DNA from: Molossus alvarezi
Taxonomy: Eukaryota > Chordata > Mammalia > Chiroptera > Molossidae
Assembly (NCBI GenBank): GCA_037176705.1
Contig: CM073890.1
Span: 97,950,591 to 98,014,590, forward strand
Direction of reading: 5' to 3'
DNA: 64,000 nt
The notes beneath the pieces were generated by a model. That model did not search any database. It saw only the letters and a program-made list of their open reading frames with translations, and was not told the origin of the DNA. Of the stretch, positions 37,800 through 49,231 are shown piece after piece; position 1 is the stretch's first letter, and every line of letters begins with the position of its first letter. The translations under genes and the position numbers were made by a program.

Positions 37800-38668
37800 A
37801 ATAACATGTATGAAATAGATTTCTCGGTTTCCCCCTCATCTTTTCCAATTTTCCCTGTCTCAGCAAATTGTTCCAATAACCACCAGTATCTGAAATTTAA
37901 AACCTTGGTGTTACCTTGGATCTCTCTCTCTCTCTTTTTTTTTTTTTTTGGTCACCCACATTCTTTCCATCGGGAAGTCCTGCCAACTCAACTTGCAGCT
38001 CTGTTTCTACAAAACTGCTACTCTCTACCTCCAGGACTGCCCTTTTCCTGGACCACTGCCATCTCCTGCAGAGGCTGTCGTGATGGCCTTCCAACTGATA
38101 CTATTCTGTGCATCCTTTTACCCCTACAGTTAATTTTTGAACAGCAGTCAAGGTGATTTTTCAGAAATATAAATTACATAAAGCCCTCCAATGGTTTCTT
38201 ACTGGGAACAACAACAACAACAACAAAAAGGAAACAAAATAGTTCCTTACCCTTGCCTACTTAGGCCTTCATTCTGAGATCTCTGTGGATATTCTGATTT
38301 GAACTCTTAACATTCTCCCACTTATGCCTTTTATTCCAGTGATTCCAAGTACTCTCTTCCACTCAATCTTTATATGACCTTCTCCTTACTGCATTTGGCC
38401 ACTACTAAATACCACTTCCTTAGAAAGACCTTTTCTGACCTCCCAACCATGGCTTCCAACTCGTTACTCTCTGTTTCTTTACCCTGATTTTTCATGTGTG
38501 TGTCATAGTACATGATAATACTTGGACTCATGTTATCTATTCATATATTTGTGTATTGTCTTTTTCCTTATTGCAGCCTCATAAGAGCAAATATTGTCTC
38601 TCTTGCTCATCTTTAGCATCTAAGAGTATGCAGGGCACATAAGATCTATAACTATTTGTTGAATAAGC
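37800..38668 (+). repeat. L2 LINE 3' end, sense
   Basis: A long sense L2 3' region in the family order: 'aagtcctgccaactcaactt', 'ctggaccactgccatctcct', 'aacagcagtcaaggtgattt', 'ataaagccctccaatggttt' with 'cttactggga', 'aaagaccttttctgacctcc', and the end 'gcagggcacataag' followed by 'actatttgttgaataagc'. It contains a CT/T tract (about 37920-37949) and an AAC repeat (38208-38226). The 116-codon + frame over it is part of this relic, not a live gene. Ves SINE 7 sits just beyond its 3' end. Confidence 0.88.
38208..38226. repeat. (AAC)n microsatellite
   Basis: Six tandem AAC units within the L2 copy. Confidence 0.9.
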
Positions 38669-38672
38669 TTAT

Positions 38673-38873
38673 TTTTTAAAATATATATTTTATTGACTTT
38701 TTTAGAGAGAGATATAAATATCAGTGTGAGAGAGAAACATCAGTGGGCTGCTTCCTGCATGCCCCCTACTGGGGATCAAGTCCACAACCTAGACCCATGC
38801 CCTGACTGGGAATTGAACCAGAACCTCTCAGTTCATGGGTCAACACTCAATCCACTGAGCCACTCCAGCCGGA
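38673..38873 (-). repeat. Ves SINE 7 (group B)
   Basis: Reverse orientation. The + strand starts with the inverted A/T-rich 3' end 'aaaatatatattttattgac', has a shortened GA segment, then 'aaacatcagtgggctgcttc', 'gggaattgaaccagaacctc' (inverted B box) and 'atccactgagccactccagc' (inverted A box). The flanks tgaataagctta and tgaattaattta may be a degraded target-site duplication. Confidence 0.88.
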
Positions 38874-38934
38874 TGAATTAATTTAATTTTAAAAGTGTAA
38901 CCTGATTCACAAGACTTCATCTTAAGGAGTGAGA

Positions 38935-39135
38935 AAATTTTCTGTAGCCAGGAAGACCTGGATTTAAATCTCAGTTTGTATACATGCTTAAATTTGGACT
39001 TGGAGAAACCACTGAACACCTGGGTTTTCTTTTGTAAAAAATGGGAATAGCACTACCTACTAGGCTACTTTGTAGAGATGATTAGAGATGATGAGCATTT
39101 TGAACACAATAGTTGGCCAATAGATGTTCACCGAT
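38935..39135 (-). repeat. MIR SINE, antisense
   Basis: Inverted MIR blocks occur in order: 'agacctggatttaaatctca', 'acttggagaaaccactgaac', 'cttttgtaaaaaatgggaat' followed by 'agcactacctactaggct', and the end 'ttggccaatagatgttc'. Confidence 0.75.
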
Positions 39136-41312
39136 CATAACAATAACAATATACATACACATAATAAGAAAGTACCCTGAATGCTAGGTCAGTCTACCTC
39201 ACCAAGGAAGTGTAAAATGAAAACACCCACCCCTCAATTCATTACCAGGGACTTATAATAGATTCTTGAATATGTACCCTTGGGGAATGGTATAAGAACC
39301 GTAGCTTAAATTGTTTAAACTCACATGGGACAGAACAATAAAAAATACACAAGAAAGAACAATCTTACATTGGGGGAAAAAAAATCGATCCAATGACCTA
39401 ATGTATCATTTTATTATTTCTAGGGAGTGTGTATGTTTAATTCATAGAATTATTCACTGCTTGTATGTTGCAATACACTTAGATGAAAATTGCACTTCTA
39501 TCAACAAAATTGAATTAAAGAAATAACAAGCATTTCAGTATTGAAAAGTTTTCTATACAGTAGATTAAAGTTTATTGACTAGACTAATCCCCACTTGCAC
39601 TTTGTGTGAATTATAAAAAGGTGCCCTTTTCTTTTCACAGATGACATACACACACTCACAGGTGTAATCAGACTCATGCTTACGGTTTGTAAACAGAGCA
39701 GGAGATGAATTCCAGCCTCACTCTCCTCCCTGACCAGTGTCCTTTTTATAGGGCACGGCACAAACAACAGGAGCCTTTGTAAATATAATTAAATATACAG
39801 GAGCCCTGTAAATATTAGATAATGAGTACAATGGCAGGGTAGGATTCTGAATACAGTGAACTGGAGATACTTCCATGGTTCTAGCTTAGTTTTTATTCAA
39901 CTGGAAATTTGAACAGTAGGCAGAATAAATGTTACTTATGTTTTCTAAAACAGAAAAAAAAAAAGTCATGTCATATTTAATAACGGAGCGCTGATTATTA
40001 TTAATCTGAAAAAATGATATTACTCAAGTAGCATACTTGTCAATATTTTAAGGCTAAACCAGTTTAGATAAATTTGTCGTGGTAAGGAGGTCAGGGTAGG
40101 ACAGGGAGAAGTGATCAGGAACTGAGCTGGAGTAATCTTTGCTCCTTAGAGAATGCCTTCAGTGTTCAACTTGCTTCTCTTGATCTTTACGGAGCGCTCA
40201 GTTCTCTGGTGGACATTTCAACATGTAAAAAAAATATTTGCAAACCATTTCAGACCTTATGAAAGCAACACCGGGAAGACACTATCAGTGTATGTATCAG
40301 AGTACAGTCATATTGCCACCTTAGCGGAAAAGAAGGTAGGTCAAAGAAGAAAAGTCTGCATACTAACAGGTAGATCAGGAATGATTCATGGGATAGGCTG
40401 TATTTCATTGGGAGCTTCTCAAGGGCACGCCCACTCTACCATCTTAATGTTGTATCCTGGTATTCTGCATTAAAGCTGCTCTGTGAATGAGAGAGAACAA
40501 ACATTTTCAATTGGGGAGAAACAACATGAACAAGGACAGGTATGGAAAGAGTGGGCCTATTCAGAGAACAGGGGACAATCTATTTGGTCAGAAGGGCAGG
40601 GCAACTTTATGGAAAGAAGCGATATGAGTTGAGGTTGGCAAGATACAAAAGAGACATGATGTAGACTAGATTTTAGAGGAGTTTGTTCTTTTTCTGTTTT
40701 CCTTTCTTTTTTAAGGTAATATGTTTTCTTTGAAGGTTTTGAACATAACCCCTTCTGTAACTTATACTGAATTATTTTCTTTATGTTCGTAGAATGGATC
40801 ATTTGAGGTAAGGAAAGTAAATGGTATTTAAGAGAATATTCTTATGTGAATATCTTAGAGAAGCATTAAAATACAGTAAGACGTTTTAACATAAGATACA
40901 AGTAAAGATAATGAATTTAAAGATTTGGCCTGACTTAGAAAGTATTTGGATGAAAGAAAAAATGGAGAAGGAAGAGTTAAAGAAGACATTTTGTACCTGA
41001 ATAAATAGAAAAACGGTGTTGTGATGAACAGATTAGGTTAAATTAAAAGATATGTTTAGAACTCAGGGAATTTATAAAATATTTTTACTTAAAACAAGGG
41101 CAAACTGGTTTAGAATATAAGCAAGTTTACATTCAGATTTATGTTGGATTCTTATCTCTTTTACAGTTCTTTAAGATAATATTCATTCTTGTTTATTCAT
41201 TAAGCTCCAAGACATTTTATATAGTCATATATTTATTCACATATTTTTGTTTTATTTTATATAATTTAATTGGACTTGATTTACAAATGTAAATGAACTC
41301 ATGCATTTAATC
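39136..41312. other. Unrecognised interval
   Basis: No gene recognised. A 106-codon + frame at 40153-40473 has no family motif. Around 40400-40470 there is a faint L2-like trace (gggagcttctcaagggca) that I do not call. Confidence 0.45.
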
Positions 41313-41562
41313 AAGAATAAGTAAAGTCTCCCTTGCTGATGTGGCTTAGTTGATTGAGCACTGTTTCACTCACCAAGAGGTTTCCGGTTCGATACTTAGT
41401 CAGGCTACATGCCGGGGTTGCAGGCTTGATCACCATTGGGGTGCATGCAGGAGGCAAGTGATCAATGTTTCTCTCTCATTGATGTTTCTCTCTGTCCCTC
41501 TCCCTCACTCTCCCTCTCTAAAATCAATGAAAATATATTTTTTAGAAAGAATAAGTAAAGTC
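41313..41562 (+). repeat. Ves SINE 8 (group B) with perfect 16-base target-site duplication
   Basis: The body is 41329-41546: 'gatgtggcttagttgattga' (A box), 'ccggttcgatacttagtcag' (B box), 'ggggtgcatgcaggaggc', a CT tract, and 'aaaatcaatgaaaatatatt'. The duplication aagaataagtaaagtc is exact at 41313-41328 and 41547-41562. The body is quite diverged from copies 5 and 9 even though the duplication is intact. Confidence 0.95.
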
Positions 41563-41624
41563 ATAACACAAAATTAAATCTTTTAATGCACGTATTTGAA
41601 TACCTATCTTTTTCAGATATTTTG

Positions 41625-41800
41625 TGTATATATTTTCCTTTTAACTCTGAGACAATTTTAGACCTACAGAAATATTACAAATTAGAATTTCCATGATGCT
41701 CACCTTGTTTCCCCTACTGTCAATATCTTATGTTACAATGGTCCAATTATCAAAACCAAAAAATTAACATTGATACTGCTGATTTAATACTATTAGTCTC
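41625..41800 (+). repeat. Probable old L1-related fragment
   Basis: The blocks 'ttttagacctacagaaatat', 'cttgtttcccctactgtcaa' and 'aaaaccaaaaaattaacatt' match a dispersed sequence I associate with ancient placental L1 elements. Subfamily and ends are uncertain. Confidence 0.5.
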
Positions 41801-42315
41801 AATCATTTTTATCGAAATAAATGCCTATAGAAATAAAAATATAGCCTACTATTTATATGCTCTGAATGCTATTTTAAGCTGTAGCCAATGAGAGCTAACA
41901 TGGACTATAGACTGTTAGCCAATGATTACGAACACAACCTACTGCAAATGATCTTAGCCCTATTTCATGGACTTCTTGTTCCAACAAATTTGACTCACTT
42001 TAGCCAACAAAAATGTTTGCAAATAACAGAAGTTTGCAAAACACAAACAAACAAATAGCTAAGAGAGAATATTGACAGATATAAAATGCTAAGTTTAGTA
42101 GTGGCTGGCAACACCATCAAGGAGATGGTTAGAGCTGGTGGAAACAGAACAGTAGGCAACTGAGGATTGATGGAAATTAAGGATTGCCATTGTTAAGGGT
42201 GTTATTCATATCCCTGGAGGCGAGGAGGAGTGGTCAACAGCAACAACAAAAATGATATTTGTGTTTGGTGAGGACTTCATACGTCTCTGATAGAAAATTT
42301 CTGAGGTGCTGAGTT
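41801..42315. other. Unrecognised interval
   Basis: Nothing recognised. It contains a near-repeat pair around 41882-41926 (gtagccaatgagagct and ttagccaatgattacg). Confidence 0.4.
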
Positions 42316-42960
42316 TTGGCCCGGCAGCACCCCACTTCATTTGGGCTTCTAGCCATACTTCACCACCCACCCTTGTTCAATAGCCTCTTCTATCTATTGT
42401 TCAAGCCCTGCATCCGGAAGACAACCTTGACCTTGCTTTCTAAATTCCCCAAATCTGGTTCATTTACAAGTGCTACTACTTCCATTTCACAGATATATTG
42501 AAACCGTCTAATTCTGTTCATGTCACCTGCCACCTCTCCAAAATGAGGCCCTCTCTTCTCATGCCAGAGCTATCGCAGTAGCTCCCAAGTTTTTCCTTGT
42601 ATTTCATCCTTATGCGTCTCTAAACTCTTCTTTATAAAGAAGCTGATTTATATTTTTACATTATAAATCTCATCATGTCACTCCTCTCTGAAAACTTTCT
42701 CCCCTGGTCGATGTGGCTCAGGGATTGAGCATCGACCTATGCATCAAGAGATCAATTCCTGGTCAGGGAACATGCCCAGGTTGTGGGCCAAATCCACAGT
42801 GGGGGCCATGCAAGAGGCGGCCAATTGATGTTCTCTCTCATTGATGTTTCTATCTTTCTTTCTCTCCCTTCCTGTCTCTCTAAAATCAATAAAGAAAAAA
42901 AATTTTTTTTAACTTTCTAAAGCCTTTCCATTGCACATAGATTAAAAGCTTTATTATTAT
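42316..42960 (+). repeat. L2 LINE fragment, sense, split by Ves SINE 9
   Basis: Pyrimidine-rich L2 sense sequence with 'aaatctcatcatgtcactcc' and 'tctgaaaactttct' to the left of the SINE, resuming as 'aactttctaaagcctttcca' and 'ttgcacatagattaaaagct' to the right. In the L2 consensus these blocks are adjacent (catgtcactcc... ccttcaatggcttcccattgca), so the SINE inserted into a pre-existing L2. Confidence 0.75.
42693..42918 (+). repeat. Ves SINE 9 (group B) with short target-site duplication
   Basis: The body is 42701-42910: 'cctggtcgatgtggctcagg' and 'gattgagcatcgacctatg', then a region where the usual B box is partly deleted (agatcaattcctggtcagg), 'gccatgcaagaggcggcc', a CT tract and 'aaaatcaataaagaaaaaa'. 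The duplication aactttct lies at 42693-42700 and 42911-42918. The B box loss would be expected to weaken Pol III initiation. Confidence 0.92.
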
Positions 42961-42984
42961 TATTTTTTAAAAAGGCCCTAAATA

Positions 42985-43735
42985 TATCCAGATATTGGAA
43001 TGTTATTTAATGCTAAATAGAAATACACTATCAAGCAATGAAAAGACATGGAGGAAATTTTATTATTTTATACTTACCCAAGGACATTTCTGCATGTATC
43101 TTCAGAGAGCAGGAGGGAGAAACATCGACATGAGAGAGACACATCGACTGGTTGCCACCCATGCAACCCCAATCGGGGCTGGGGACAAACTGTAACCGAG
43201 GTACATGCCCTTAGCGGGAACCGAACCCAGGTTTCTCTGGCCCACAGGCTGACGCTCTAACTGCTGAGCCAGACCTGCCAGGGCACATGGAAGAAACTTA
43301 AATGCATATTGCTAAGTGAAAGAAACCAATCTATAAAGGCTGCATACTGTGTGACCAACTCAATGACATTCTGGAAAAGATAAATCCATATATGGAGATA
43401 ATAAAAAGATAAGTGGTTCCCTGGGATAAGGGAGAAGGTAGGCATGAATAGGCAGAACACAAAGGATTTTTTAGGGCAGTAAAACAATTATGTTTAATCC
43501 TATAATGGTGGATACGTGTCATTACACATTTGTCTAAACCTAATACACATATCAAGAGTGAATGCTAATGGACTTTGGTTTATAATGATGTGTCCATGTA
43601 GCTCCATCATTTGTAACAAAACTACACTCTTTTGAATAATGTTGATGATGAGAGAGGCTATGTATATGTGGGGCAGGAGGTATGTGCGAAATCTCTGTAC
43701 TTTCAACTTTATTAATTTTTAAATAATCCAGGGAC
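42985..43735 (+). repeat. Old L1 3' end (L1MC-like), sense, split by Ves SINE 10
   Basis: Left part: 'ctatcaagcaatgaaaagac' and 'atggaggaaa'. Right part after the SINE: 'acttaaatgcatattgctaa', 'gacattctggaaaagataaa', 'ggattttttagggcagtaaa', 'taatggtggatacgtgtcat', 'tgatgtgtccatgtagctcc', 'gggcaggaggtatgtgcga'. These follow in order the 3' region of an ancient L1 subfamily. It has no coding capacity. Confidence 0.85.
43046..43297 (-). repeat. Ves SINE 10 (group A1) inside an old L1
   Basis: Reverse orientation, body about 43062-43284. The inverted 3' end is worn (tacttacccaagga) and the GA tract is short. The blocks 'cacatcgactggttgccacc', 'ggggacaaactgtaaccgag', 'gcgggaaccgaacccaggtt' (inverted B box) and 'actgctgagccagacctgcc' are clear. 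The flanks acatggaggaaa and acatggaagaaa are a target-site duplication with one mismatch. Confidence 0.92.
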
Positions 43736-45884
43736 CTTGCATTAATTGGCTGCTGCCTAACCCTCTAAACTCACCTCTCCTTTGCCCAAATGGGGTCTAC
43801 TTATGTTTGATGTCCATTGTCTAGGAAACACAAGGGAGAACCTTCTCTTTTTTCCACTCTGTCTTGCATTCCTCCTACAGTATCTTCCTAAGGGCATTTT
43901 CTACTGTACCAACAGGAAGAAGTAAGAGTATCAGGAAGTTGATATTTTGCTGTTATGTCTTAAGTAGGCGTCCTATTGTCCATGATAGGTAGGTAGTTGT
44001 AAAACACGTAGGGTGCTTTTGAATCTACATCAAAGTTCCCCACTAGGAGCATTCAACTGCACTTCCTGTGAATCCAGTAAGAGATTTCCTCTGTGCTGTG
44101 CCATCCTCAGCTTGTGTTGTTTGGGGTTTACTCCACAAACTCTCACACGGTGTCCACCATCCTCCAGGTGCTTTCTTAGGCTGCTGTTCATGCTTGGAGT
44201 AACAATGCTTTATGAGCCATTCCCATGCGTTTTTGTACCAATAAACTCTGGAAATGTAAGCAGATATCTACATATAGCAAAGGAAGCTCTCCTTTGATCT
44301 GACACTAAGTCAGCTAGCTCATCCACGTGTAGCCCTTATTGTCCAGGCAGTAAGAGGCCATTCCACTCTGTCTCCCAACGTCAGCTTTGCAAGTGTTCCT
44401 ACAGAAACTATCTCACCAAAATTGATTGGAGGGCCAGGTACAGTGGTCCCTAAAGACATCTTCAGAAAACCCTCTGACATCTCCTCATTCTAAGCCTTAA
44501 TGGCTTCATTGTGTTCATAGTCACCTACTTTGAAATTGCTGCTTAGAGACATGTCTCCATACTCTCTTTGCAATCTAATATCTCTTATATACTGTTACCC
44601 CAGTTAAAAACTTTTAACTTAATACATTGATATGTGCATAAAATCAATAAGATCTTGTATAAAGTGACAATTTAAACCCTGGTTTTAAATTAGATTGATC
44701 AAATTGGACATTTGAAAGGCATTTCAATATATAAAGATTAGTATAGAGGACCCATATTGGAAAAGAATTTAATGGAAAACAAAATATTGAATGCATTAAT
44801 ATAAGTGCACTCTCAACATTAGTGAAGAATTCTACATGGGAGTGAATTAAGCATTCCTTGCAGCCGTATTTTTATCGTCTGCATGGTTAAACATCAATAT
44901 CCCAGAAGTATTACTTCTATATATTATTCCTTAAAAAGGTACAGATATTTGTTTGGGACAAATACATTAAAAGGAAGCCTCAATTAAAAATGTCAACTAC
45001 AGTACTTCCATCATAAGTTTGGAGAATGTTGCTATTAATCATATCTAGAATTTATAGTGCTGTAAGGATTTGTCGTAAAGGGGCTGAAAAAGTACAATGA
45101 AACTTGTGATTAAGTGTCTCAGTCAGCAGAAACACCTTGTAATTTAGCTTAATAACTGTGTTTTATTAATTTCCAAGTTGTGGTTTTGGCCACAGTTTAT
45201 TAATACGGAGCCCAACGGCTTATTACTCTTTAGAGCTTTGGTTCTTTTGGTTTCAGTAAACATATTTTATCTTCCCAAAGTAGATATAATTAATTAGCAA
45301 ACAAATTTTTTTAATTAAATGATATTTAAATTGAATATTTCTGGTTATTGTTCAGTAGAAAATAGTATCACGTTTATTTGTAACATAAAGGTGCAACCTA
45401 TATATTTGTACTATTCAATTCATTCAGTTGCTACTAAACTGAAAATATCTGATTCACCCCTTTTACTGTGTAATGTGATGCTCTTAAACTTTTCAGTTGA
45501 ATATTTGAAGAGCCAGTATGATTAAATAAAATAATCTCATTGGTGAATTATTTTGCCATGTGAGCAGGCAAACTCAAGAGGCAAACTCATGAACCTGTTC
45601 TTGGTAGAGAACGTTAACCTATATTTGCCTCTAGAATCACCAAACTCACCTGACAACCAAGGTAAACAAATTAGCATTGGCTTCTAGGAAGTTACTTGTT
45701 TTATTAGCTCCTGGAAACTAAAACCATAAACTAACTTCCCAAGTATTCAGTTTCCAGGTTAGAGAAATTAGAAGGTCTGAAGTACTCACTAAAATAACAG
45801 CACAGAAATGTTTTTCTCGACATTGTTACGACTGCTTAATATGTTGGATTATGGATGGTGGTCCCAGAATCTAGGGAAGTTAAA
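43736..45884. other. Unrecognised interval
   Basis: No gene recognised. The part 44.01-44.47 kb is less AT-rich and has a 94-codon + frame without any motif. It may be a very old transposon relic. Confidence 0.45.
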
Positions 45885-46405
45885 AAAATTGCATTATCTC
45901 AGTACTTCCTGAAAGACTGTCTCAGGAGGTGTCCACTGCCCTGGGAATAAGACCCAGACTCCTCCCTGTGACCCGTGTCCTGGAGTGCAGAGGTTCCTGC
46001 TGTCCCATCCCAGCTGGTCTCAGCTGCCTCCTCCTTGCTCTCTGGAGACTCTCTGGAAGTGCTGGCCTCTTACTCCTTCTAATATCCTAAGTGTCATTTT
46101 TGCCTTGGGTTCCTCACATAAACTATTCTTGCTAGTGGAGAAACTTCATGTACTGTTTTTGCCATGGCTAGATCATTCTCATTTTTCAAATTTCATTTCA
46201 CATATTGCCTCTGGGAGAACTTTCCTCGTGACCCTTCCTGATGAACTTATCTACGGAAGAACTCTTTCTCCTCCTCCTCATTCTCATTATTCTCCACCAC
46301 AGCATATAATCTTCCAGTCACTTTCTAAAACATATAATTACATAGTTAGCACCTGGAACATGGCAAAATAAATATGGAACAAATCTTTTTTGAATGAATA
46401 AATGT
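45885..46405 (+). repeat. L2 LINE 3' end, sense
   Basis: Order of L2 blocks: 'tgggaataagacccagactc', 'gtgacccgtgtcctggagtg', 'gggttcctcacataaactat', 'gagaactttcctcgtgaccc', and the end 'agttagcacctggaacatgg' then 'gaatgaataaatg'. The 128-codon + frame at 45985-46371 lies wholly within this relic and is not a live gene. Confidence 0.8.
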
Positions 46406-47156
46406 CCTCAAAACCTGGGAAAACACAAAGGCAATAAAAAAAAAGTTGAATGAATGAATGCATTTAAGACCAAAGGAATTCTTGATATAAAATATTGTCA
46501 ATATCTATTTCACTTTATGAGTTATTTCTGAAATATGTTTTTGAGAGCAGGACTCTATTAAATGATTCACATCCCCAAAGAACAGTTGCCAGATTATTGC
46601 AAGTTTTCATGGTTTATTATATTAATCTTGCAACTGTATATAGTTTTTTTTCTGAATCTAATGAAGAAATAATGTTCTGTTGAAATGTCATGCTTCAACT
46701 TTTAATTAACTTTTAAAAAATGGGCTTAGAGGTCTTTTTTTTTTTTCATTTTCAAAACAATGTTTACAACCAAATATATATAACAAAAGTGTATTGGTTT
46801 TTTATAGCAAAGACTATAACACTACAAATATTTCAATTATATATTTTAAATTATTAAGTAGAAATTGAGAATTGTGAACCAGTGCACTGGGATGGTAGTA
46901 ATATATTTAAACTTGAGGTTCTGCTTTGAGGAATAATGGTGATTAAGATTCTATTTCCCCCAAACCACAGTGACACATATTTTCTGTGATTAAGAACAGT
47001 ATAGCTAATAGACGGGATTTTACCTACAATCCAGATCAACACTATAAAAGCATATAAAATTTACATTGTCTACTTAAGACATATTTAAGCATATTAGTAT
47101 GGGTCTGTGATAATTACGACCTATGAGATATTATGTGTAACAATTCACATTAGAAT
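46406..47156. other. Unrecognised AT-rich interval
   Basis: Nothing recognised. It contains a T-run at about 46735-46746. Confidence 0.45.
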
Positions 47157-47640
47157 ATATGCCCCCCTATCTACAATAACTAAGATCTGGAAAGAGCCCA
47201 AGTACCCATCAGTAGATGAGTGGATTAAAAAAGCTATGGTACATTTATACAATGGAATACTCTGCAGCTATAAAAAAGAAAGATCTCTTACCCTTTGAGA
47301 CAGCATGGAGGGACCTAAAGAATATTATGCTAAGTGAAATAAGCCAGTTAGAGAAAGACAAGTAGCACATGATCTCACTTATATGTGGAATCTAATAAAC
47401 TGATGAACAAAATAGATCCAGAGACATGGAAGCATGGAACAGACAGACAAACCTCAGAGGGAAGCGGGGAGGCTGGGTGGGAAGAGATGAACTAAAGAAT
47501 TTACGTGCATATATGCATAACCCATGGACATAGACAGTAGTGTGGGGAAGGTTAGGGGAGGGGGTCAATGGGAGGAAAAAGGGGGGACAGCTGTAATATT
47601 TTCAACAATAAAGAGAAAATTATATATACATATTTTAAAT
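47157..47640 (+). repeat. Bat-type L1 3' end, sense, 5'-truncated
   Basis: Blocks in order: 'acaataactaagatctggaa', 'cccaagtacccatcagtaga', 'tacaatggaatactctgcag' with 'ctataaaaaagaaag', 'gaatattatgctaagtgaaa', 'cacttatatgtggaatctaa', a G-rich 3' UTR (about 47460-47590), and the end 'ttttcaacaataaagagaaa'. The G-rich terminal UTR and its antisense relatives at about 59.95 and 62.07 kb are typical of the L1 lineage active in bats. It is much less decayed than the L1 at 21.2 kb. Confidence 0.88.
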
Positions 47641-48952
47641 GGTTACTTTACAGGAATTTTAATTCAAGCTCATTACTTTATCAAAATGGTAAATGAATGG
47701 TAAATTACATTCATTCTATGTCTTTACTGTCCCTTTAATATGGAAAACATCCTGTGCTATAGCATTGGATATATAGAAACTGAGCCTCCACCAACGAATT
47801 TTATTATAAAAAAGAAAAAGAAGTCACATGTTAGCCGTTTTTCAAATAGCAAAGAAAAAGAAATAAATTAAAGAAATACAGCTGGTGATTTTGACCTTCC
47901 TCTGTGGAAAATCCTTCACTCCAGACACACGTGGGTGTAAAGGATGAGCCCATTTCTGAGTTTTCAGAAAGTTTATCTCCTATTTACAAGAATGCATGAT
48001 GGAGTTGAATACAAAACTTAAAGAATATGTTAAATACCACATGAGGGATACAAGTGCAAAGCCATAGTTTTTAGGAACTCCCTGTGTTGCTTCAGAAACA
48101 TTTAAAAGCAATATGACAGTTAAAATCAAAACTAATAAACATGTATTAACATCAATACCTAAGGGTTTTTTAGTTTACTTACTGTTGTTTAGATATTAAA
48201 GTGATACTCATCTTCCTTTTAAGTTTTGCCCCATGTACTTAAAATAATCTTTCTGCTTTTCAAGCAACAGTATTACAAATGGTCCCAGCTAAGCTTTACT
48301 CTTACATGGCTCTCTCTGTCCTAGTCCATCTGGGTGTCATCTGAGTTGCTGTCAGAGGCTCGGACTCCCTATCTGTGACTCCGACTCCAAGTTCTTAGGG
48401 TCCTGAGTATGATTTGTGGAAGTCATCTGTGAGTGTGGTGCCTTCTCAGTTTAAAAAGTGTAGCCTGGCAGGTGGGTAAGAGAGAAGGAAAATAGAGTTT
48501 CATGCTCTCAGTGGTGGAGGTCATTGAAAACAAGGAAGCACAACTGAACACTAGTCCCCTTCAAGGCCATTCAAGGCCATCAGAAGCTGGGTTTCGGCAA
48601 TGAAGAAGAATGTCTTCCAGGCAGTGACAGTCTGTCTGGAGACTTTGGCATTGACTTCCTTGGTTTGTGCTTGTGTATGCAGAACATAGAGCGCTCATGA
48701 TGCCCCTTTGGGGTGAGAAACAGAGTTCCTTAGAACATGGGAGTAAACAGGCTACATCTGAGGAAAGCTTATTCCTAGGCACTACTTCTTATCACTAAAA
48801 AGGGAATTTCATTAACAATACTTACACTGAAGGCAATACTGAATGGTGACAAGAAGCATATCCTCGGTTTCGCAGAAAGAATGAGATATTGAAACTAAAT
48901 TTGGAATGATATTTTTCTAAGTGCAGAAAACTTTCCCAAGTTCCAAAAATTA
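47641..48952. other. Unrecognised interval
   Basis: No gene or repeat recognised. A tandem 10-base duplication (attcaaggcc type) lies at about 48561-48580. Confidence 0.45.
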
Positions 48953-49231
48953 AGATCATGACATAGTCTTTTGTTGTTGTTAATCCTCACCCGAGAATTT
49001 TTTTCTATTGATTTTTTTTTTTAGATAGAGTGGAAGGGAGGGTAAGAAAGAGACAGAGAGAGAGAGAAACATTGATGTGAACATCCCCAGGACCCCACCA
49101 GGGTTAGAGCAAACCTGCAACCAGGTACATGCCCTTGGCCAGGATTAGAACCTGAGACCCTTCGGTCTGTGGGCCCAGCACTCTAACCACTGAGCCACAC
49201 CGGCCAGGGCTAGATCATGACATAGTCTTTT
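48953..49231 (-). repeat. Ves SINE 11 (group A2) with perfect 20-base target-site duplication
   Basis: Reverse orientation, body about 48982-49211: inverted 3' end tcctcacccgaga, GA tract, a shortened middle ('catccccaggaccccaccag'), 'catgcccttggccaggatta', 'gaacctgagacccttcggtc' and 'ccactgagccacaccggcca'. The 20-base duplication agatcatgacatagtctttt is exact at 48953-48972 and 49212-49231. The segment 'gagacacatcgattggttgcc' of its relatives is deleted here. Confidence 0.95.

Noticed and set aside
37806..38156. 116-codon + strand frame
   Set aside because: Inside another sense L2 copy with a CT/T tract.
45985..46371. 128-codon + strand frame
   Set aside because: It lies wholly inside an L2 3' relic. 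The pyrimidine-rich L2 end gives long frames by chance.
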